Origin: Paracoccaceae bacterium | GTDB taxonomy: Bacteria; Pseudomonadota; Alphaproteobacteria; Rhodobacterales; Rhodobacteraceae | Assembly: GCA_021741245.1 (NCBI GenBank) | Contig: JAIOYF010000003.1 | Span: 310,001-374,000, forward strand | Direction: 5' to 3' | DNA length: 64,000 nucleotides | In this document: one piece after another, positions 59,234 through 64,000 of the stretch | Layout of the letters: every line of letters starts with the position of its first letter | How positions within the stretch are numbered: position 1 is the first letter of the stretch | The notes under the pieces: generated by a model | The model's database searches: none | Seen by the model: only the letters and a program-made list of their open reading frames with translations | Told to the model about the DNA's origin: nothing | Made by a program: the position numbers and the translations under genes

Positions 59234-61384
59234 TCACCGCCGACAGGCCCGCGCGGGGCCAGCCGCAGCACCGCTGCCAAAGCCCACGAGATCGACCGAA
59301 AGGCCAAAATCCGTTGTCGGCTTTACACTAGTCGAGGACGTGAAGCGACGCGAGAGAGAAAGATCCAGCGAAACACATTCGTTACGAAATTGCAGGCCAA
59401 GACCCGCGCTATTGGCCCGGTCGGCCTCAAAATCATAGCGGGCCTCGGCTTTTGCAGTCCAGTTCTCGGTCATCTTGTAGCGTCCATCGACCGCGAGTTC
59501 CGAAATGGCATCGGGACGCTCTTCGTCTGTGTCGGCCACGACCCAGACATAAGACCCCGCCAGACCATATTTGTCGCGATTCAGATCAAAGCGGGTTTCG
59601 GACTTTGTGATGGCCAAGCCGTCGTCAAACAGCATCCGATGATGCAGACCCAATCCCCCCGCCAAGTTCACTTGGGCGGCTGCCAACCAGTCAGACTTTA
59701 TCCCGTCAAGGCCCGAGGCCGTCGAGAATTGCCCCAAATCCTCTTTGCGCAGCACACGCCCGATGGCGGTGGACAGAGACCAACCCGTGGGGGCAACGCG
59801 AGTATAGCTCAGCCCAAGGTTCATCCGCGCGCCGCGTTCGGTGGCATCGGATCCGGGAAAGCGGTTCAGGGCGAAAAGGTTGCCCTGATCAAACTCGACC
59901 AGAAGCGAATCCTCATTCGGAACCGTTTCAGTGCCCTTTGCCGCCCAGACGAGCTGGACGACCGGTTCGATCACATGGCCCACCCCATTCGCCCCTGCCT
60001 TGGCCCATGGCCACCGCAATTCGGCAGCCAATGCCCCATGCAGGCGGGCGTGGTTGCCACCAAAAACGGCATCTTGCTGGACGGTATAGGTATCTGCTGT
60101 CGCCTCGCCCAGCACGGTGCCGACCATGCCCATCGGCAAGGCCCAGTTGCGCCGCCAGTCCAGCCGGACAGAAGCCCGCGAGACGTCACGCCCGTCGCCG
60201 ATGCCGTCGCCATTCAGATCGGCCGGGTCGGTTGAGCTGCGGTAATGGCTGTGGGTCTGGAACCGCAGTCCAGCCACGCCCCCCAAGGGGCCACCCGAAA
60301 AGCGGCGGTAAAAGGTCAGATCACTCACAATCGTGGGAAGGGTGGAATTGACTTCGCCCGCCCGAATGGATTTGATTCCGATAAGACGGCCCGAGATCAG
60401 TTCATTGCGTCGGATGCGGTTGATTTCGATCCGGCTGTCGAGGCGATCTTTGACCGGCAGGCCATAATCCAGCAGATAGGCCGGATCGCTGACGATCTCA
60501 CCCCGGAAGGTCAGCCTGAAATCGCGGGGCAAATCAAAGCTGCCGGTGGCGGTCAGATAATGCCGTGTCTCGCCCGGCACCAATCGATCACGCGACAGGC
60601 CGCCATTGACCTCAATTTCACCCGTGGCAAAGGCTTGCCGATACCGCAGCTCCAACGTGCGCCCGGATTTCGTCGACAGGTAGGGCGTGATCGTCAGATC
60701 GCGGTATGGGCCAAGTGTCCGGAAATAGGGAAGTTTGATCCCAGTCCCAAGGCCCGAGGTTGTGCGGATTTGCGGCATCAAAAAGCCGCTGGTCCGCTTC
60801 AGCGTCGGATCGGGCATCCGCAGGCGCGGGAAATAGAGGACCGGTAGGCCAGCCACACGAAACTGGGCATGATCGAAGTAAAGCTGGCGCTCTTGCTGAT
60901 CATGGATCACCCGCCGCGACCGGATTTCCCACAGTGGGGTGGGGCGATCCACACAGACCTTGCAAGAAGAGGCCACGACATTGTCGAGCGCGGTGTAGCG
61001 ACCGCCAATCCGCTGGACTTGGTTCGCCGCAAGCTGCAATTCCCGGTTCAGCACCAAACGGGCGCTTTGCAAGATACCCTCAGACAGATCTGCCGACAGT
61101 TCTGCCTGTGACGCCACCAGCACCGCGGCCTCGCCATCCTCCATCACAATCGGGCCAGTTATGAACAGCTTGTCCAATGTGCGGTCATACAAGATGCTTT
61201 GGGCCCGCAAGGTGCGGCCCTGATAGAAAACCTCTACCCCGCCGGTTGCTAGCAGACGGCCCTGCGCATCAATCCGCACTGTATCGGCGACCAAGGCCGC
61301 CATATCCTGTGCCGCGCTATGTTGCGGGGCCGCCAATGACAGAAAGAGGCAGGCCAAAAGGACCCTAAGAGGCGCAGGCGACAT
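59234..61384 (-). CDS. lptD: LPS-assembly protein LptD
   Basis: 716 residues from ATG 61,384, with GGAGGAGG 5 bp upstream; the base is shared with the lptG stop (TGATG). Signal peptide ends HSAAQ (about 26). The N-terminal OstA-like jelly-roll spans about 28-130 (VADTVRIDAQGRLLATG), then the conserved SSCKVC cysteines (about 138), and a beta-barrel to the C-terminus with a late Cys (NECVSLDLSLSRRF) that could pair with them. It inserts lipopolysaccharide into the outer leaflet of the outer membrane. Confidence 0.95.
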   Translation of the reverse strand: MSPAPLRVLLACLFLSLAAPQHSAAQDMAALVADTVRIDAQGRLLATGGVEVFYQGRTLRAQSILYDRTLDKLFITGPIVMEDGEAAVLVASQAELSADLSEGILQSARLVLNRELQLAANQVQRIGGRYTALDNVVASSCKVCVDRPTPLWEIRSRRVIHDQQERQLYFDHAQFRVAGLPVLYFPRLRMPDPTLKRTSGFLMPQIRTTSGLGTGIKLPYFRTLGPYRDLTITPYLSTKSGRTLELRYRQAFATGEIEVNGGLSRDRLVPGETRHYLTATGSFDLPRDFRLTFRGEIVSDPAYLLDYGLPVKDRLDSRIEINRIRRNELISGRLIGIKSIRAGEVNSTLPTIVSDLTFYRRFSGGPLGGVAGLRFQTHSHYRSSTDPADLNGDGIGDGRDVSRASVRLDWRRNWALPMGMVGTVLGEATADTYTVQQDAVFGGNHARLHGALAAELRWPWAKAGANGVGHVIEPVVQLVWAAKGTETVPNEDSLLVEFDQGNLFALNRFPGSDATERGARMNLGLSYTRVAPTGWSLSTAIGRVLRKEDLGQFSTASGLDGIKSDWLAAAQVNLAGGLGLHHRMLFDDGLAITKSETRFDLNRDKYGLAGSYVWVVADTDEERPDAISELAVDGRYKMTENWTAKAEARYDFEADRANSAGLGLQFRNECVSLDLSLSRRFTSSTSVKPTTDFGLSVDLVGFGSGAAAGPARACRR

Positions 61385-62481
61385 CACCCCTCCTCCAGAT
61401 GCAACAGCAAGCCAAGCGCCAAAAGCGTGGCCGCCACGGGCGAGGCCCATGCGGCAAGCATGATCGGAATTTGCCCGTTCTCACCAAGAACTTGGGCGAA
61501 ATTGCGCAGAAAGAAAATGAAGAACCCACCCAAAACAGCCATCAGAACCAGAACCCCGGTTTTCCCGAAACGGGAGTGGCGCATCGTAAAGCCCGCCGCG
61601 ATGAGCACCATCGAGGCCAGCAGCAAGGGCTGCGCCAATTCCATCTGATACCATACCTTATGCGCACGCGCTGAGAACCCCGCGCGTTCAAGGCCTGCGA
61701 TATATTTGGGCAATTGCCAGAATGGCACACCCGAAGGCAGGCCAAAACTGTCCCTGATCCCTTCACGCGTCAGATTAGAGGGGAGCGTTGCCGTATCCGG
61801 CAGGGCTTGGGCACTGCGTTCGGGGTTGTCTTGCGTCAGGTCCCAGCGCTTTGCCCCGGAGAGTTGCCATGCGCCCGGAATCAAAAGGGCACTTTCCGCC
61901 TCAACCCGCGCCAAGGGCACCCCATCCTTGCCAAACAGCAAGAATGTGACGCCAAACAACTCTGTCCCATCGGTATTGGCGCGCACGGCCCGGATGACCG
62001 TTTGGCCCTCTTCATTGCCCTGACGCAGCCAAAGGCCCGTTTCAGCAAGGGACAAGGTGCTTTGTATGCCCTTGGCCGCGATGGACCACAGCCTGTCATA
62101 CTCTTTTTGGGTGGCCGCAACCAAGGGGTTCAGCACGGCCACCGCCAGCAGGCCGATGATAACCGCCACCAGCACCGGCGCGACCAGAAAGCGCAGCGCC
62201 GAGCGGCCTGCCGCCCGCATGACGACCAACTCGGACGACCGCGCCAGCGACAAGAACATCGTGATGGCCGCCAAGATCATGATCAGGGGCAAAATCCGGT
62301 ACAGGCTGGCGGGTGTGTTCATCGTAGCCAGTTGCAATGCCCCGGCGGTACTGATGCCCTGATCGGCAAAGCGGCGGATTTGTTCGATGGTATCAAGCAG
62401 CAACAAGATCGCCAGAAAGACGAAAAAGACCTGTGCAAAGGCCCAAAGAAACCGGCGAGCGATGTAGAGTGACAGGATCAT
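61384..62481 (-). CDS. lptG: LPS export ABC transporter permease LptG
   Basis: 365 residues from ATG 62,481 (ATGA overlap with lptF). Six membrane helices, three before (about 12-120) and three after (about 275-360) a periplasmic beta-domain, as in the LptF/G family; LYIARRFLWAF at the start and SSELVVMRAAGRS at the LptB-contact helix. It pulls LPS from the inner membrane with LptF and LptB. Confidence 0.95.
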   Translation of the reverse strand: MILSLYIARRFLWAFAQVFFVFLAILLLLDTIEQIRRFADQGISTAGALQLATMNTPASLYRILPLIMILAAITMFLSLARSSELVVMRAAGRSALRFLVAPVLVAVIIGLLAVAVLNPLVAATQKEYDRLWSIAAKGIQSTLSLAETGLWLRQGNEEGQTVIRAVRANTDGTELFGVTFLLFGKDGVPLARVEAESALLIPGAWQLSGAKRWDLTQDNPERSAQALPDTATLPSNLTREGIRDSFGLPSGVPFWQLPKYIAGLERAGFSARAHKVWYQMELAQPLLLASMVLIAAGFTMRHSRFGKTGVLVLMAVLGGFFIFFLRNFAQVLGENGQIPIMLAAWASPVAATLLALGLLLHLEEG

Positions 62482-63608
62482 GCGGGCATTGTCCCCGCAT
62501 CCGTGCGCCCGACACGTCGGGGTCGCTGCGACAACCAGAGCAAGCCAATGCCGATGGCGATGCCCGTGGTCGGGGCAAGATAGACCGAAGGCCATGCCAG
62601 ATCAGAGCGCAAGGCAAGACCCGTCGCCTGTGTGTTGATCAACTGCACCACGATCAGCAAAAAGATCGACACGCCGATCTGGCGCCACAGCCCAAAGCGG
62701 CTGAAGGCCCCCAGAAGCAGCGATCCAAAGCCAATCAATGCCGCCGCAATCGCCAGCAAGGGTTGGGAAAACCGCGTATGTCCCTCTTGCAACAAGACGG
62801 CACGGCTGGATTGGGTTTCGGTTACCAGTGCCTCGCTTGGCCACAGCAATTCCCAAGTGGACACCTCTTGCACGCCGCGCCCGATCCGGCCGGTTCGGTC
62901 AAGCAGGCCCGCCAGTTCATAGGTCACATCGGCAAATCGTGTGACCGCAATGCGGCGCGTGCCTTGGGTCAGGTTTTGCGTCATCCCGTCAAACATCAAC
63001 AGCTTTGGCACCGTATCGCCGCGCACCAACAAGGCCCGGCGCGCGGTATAGGTTGTGGTCTGTCCCGCGACCCGGTCATCAGACACGAAAATATCGCGCA
63101 ACTCACCCGTCTGGGTGATTTCCCGGATGTACAGGGTGACACCCGCCAAAGGATGCATGAACTGCCCCTCGCGCAAGAAACGCGCCGTGGCATTGCTGGA
63201 CAGTTCCGCCGAGCGGTCGTTCAACTCCGTCCTGCTGATCGGCACGATGACATGCGACAGAACCGACAGCATGGCCATCACGATGACCCCGAAGAAAAGC
63301 ACCGGACGCGCAAGGCGAAACGACGAAAACCCCGTCGCCTGCATCACCACAAGCTCGCTTTCTCCGGTCAGCCTGTTGGCCACATAGACCGCGGCGGCAA
63401 AGGCCGAGATCGGCAATACAAGGCGGATGATATTGGGCAGGGTCAGCAAGGAAAACTGAAGGAAGACCAGCGCGCTTTGTCCGTCGCCGATCATCTGGTC
63501 AAACAGTCCGACGGCCCGGTTGATCCAGTAAACAGACACAATCAGTAGGGAAAAGAACCCGAATACCGCAAGCAGTTGCGACAGCAGATATCTGTCGAAT
63601 CTTGGCAC
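62478..63608 (-). CDS. lptF: LPS export ABC transporter permease LptF
   Basis: 376 residues from the GTG at 63,608 (PRFDRYLLSQLLAVFG follows, the usual LptF start); an ATG 22 codons upstream is in frame and cannot be excluded. Same six-helix plan as LptG with the coupling helix ESELVVMQATGFSS and a periplasmic domain (about 115-260). First gene of the operon lptF-lptG-lptD-surA-pdxA-rsmA, divergent from pepA. Confidence 0.93.
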   Translation of the reverse strand: MPRFDRYLLSQLLAVFGFFSLLIVSVYWINRAVGLFDQMIGDGQSALVFLQFSLLTLPNIIRLVLPISAFAAAVYVANRLTGESELVVMQATGFSSFRLARPVLFFGVIVMAMLSVLSHVIVPISRTELNDRSAELSSNATARFLREGQFMHPLAGVTLYIREITQTGELRDIFVSDDRVAGQTTTYTARRALLVRGDTVPKLLMFDGMTQNLTQGTRRIAVTRFADVTYELAGLLDRTGRIGRGVQEVSTWELLWPSEALVTETQSSRAVLLQEGHTRFSQPLLAIAAALIGFGSLLLGAFSRFGLWRQIGVSIFLLIVVQLINTQATGLALRSDLAWPSVYLAPTTGIAIGIGLLWLSQRPRRVGRTDAGTMPA

Positions 63609-63736
63609 GGTCCGGAATACCCCAAATGAAAACTCGATCGACCCTAGGCGAAACCACGCGGGATGAAAACTCATATCTGGTCATTCGGCGGTGTGCGGGC
63701 TAGCCTCCGCGCAAATGGTTTAGCCCCGAGGCCAAT

Positions 63737-64000
63737 ATGTCCCAACCCGTATCGATCCAGTTCCAAGCCACAGATCTTGATGCCATCGCGCAGGCCAAGG
63801 GGCGGGTCGTCATTTTTGTCGATACCGCCAAGTCGGTCAGCCCGGCAGGGCGCAAGCTGGATCGGTTGATGCGGGGGGGCCTTGCGCGGTTCATCGGCTC
63901 TGAGGCCTTTGCCGCGTTGAAACCGGGCGAGGCGCAGGATCTTGCTTGGCCCGGCGGGCTGGAGGCGGAAGCGGTTCAGGTGATCAGCCTGCCCAAACGT
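63737..64000 (+). CDS. pepA: Leucyl aminopeptidase, N-terminal part
   Basis: 88 codons from ATG 63,737 to the window edge. The visible N-terminal domain (VSIQFQATDLDAIAQAKGR, GRKLDRLMRGGLARF) matches the M17 leucyl aminopeptidase family of Rhodobacteraceae; the metal-binding catalytic domain is beyond the edge. Gene order, divergent from lptF, supports the call. M17 enzymes remove N-terminal residues from peptides, and some bind DNA. Confidence 0.8.
   Translation, partial: MSQPVSIQFQATDLDAIAQAKGRVVIFVDTAKSVSPAGRKLDRLMRGGLARFIGSEAFAALKPGEAQDLAWPGGLEAEAVQVISLPKR

Overview
The window looks like chromosomal DNA of an alphaproteobacterium, most probably family Rhodobacteraceae. This rests on GC-rich codon use, the block pepA / lptF-lptG-lptD-surA-pdxA-ksgA, the pairs prfA-prmC and yicC-gmk, a class II DAHP synthase, a DUF4167 protein, a PAS_5-type protein and SpeB-like agmatinase plus DUF1499 neighbours, all combinations usual in that family. 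I assigned no species. I saw no rRNA, tRNA, CRISPR array, insertion sequence or phage gene.

Layout. (A) 1-14,550: a carbohydrate utilisation locus. A minus-strand set (843-residue unknown protein, GH105-type unsaturated glycosyl hydrolase, LacI regulator) faces a plus-strand set: acetyl-xylan-esterase-like hydrolase, solute-binding protein, two permeases, ATPase and three Gfo/Idh/MocA oxidoreductases, with a fourth such enzyme at the left edge. The likely flow is import of an oligosaccharide, deacetylation, hydrolysis, and oxidation of the sugars. (B) 14,729-29,745: an unusual envelope locus. It runs from a transmembrane flavo/haem oxidoreductase through a 1191-residue secreted tetrahaem cytochrome, an OmpA-like protein with YVAP repeats, three secreted caspase-fold (C14) proteins with different C-terminal modules, an SH3 protein and a FecR-domain protein. 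These meet, end to end, a Crp/Fnr regulator plus CHASE2-adenylate cyclase operon. This is the strongest candidate for an undescribed system. (C) 29,833-31,601: MBL hydrolase and HpaI-type aldolase. (D) 31,939-39,029: branched-chain amino-acid (or related) ABC transporter in the order livJ-G-F-(157 aa unknown)-H-M, with a GlxA-type regulator upstream.

(E) 39,195-50,639: mostly housekeeping and small accessory genes: class II DAHP synthase, PAS protein, yicC-gmk-gamma carbonic anhydrase, a soluble PhoR-like kinase, nucleoside hydrolase, an Asp-box protein, an iron-binding protein, mazG and an M20 amidohydrolase. (F) 50,754-55,864: DUF6636 protein, agmatinase-DUF1499, prfA-prmC, DUF4167 protein. 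(G) 55,957-64,000: the lptF-lptG-lptD-surA-pdxA-ksgA envelope/housekeeping operon, divergent from pepA, which runs off the window.

Start codons were revised where Shine-Dalgarno position, ATGA/GTGA/TGATG overlaps or signal peptides gave a better choice. Several clear intrinsic hairpins and two copies of a dispersed palindromic repeat (52,709 and 56,823) were also found. Family names rest on motif reading only; no database search was run.
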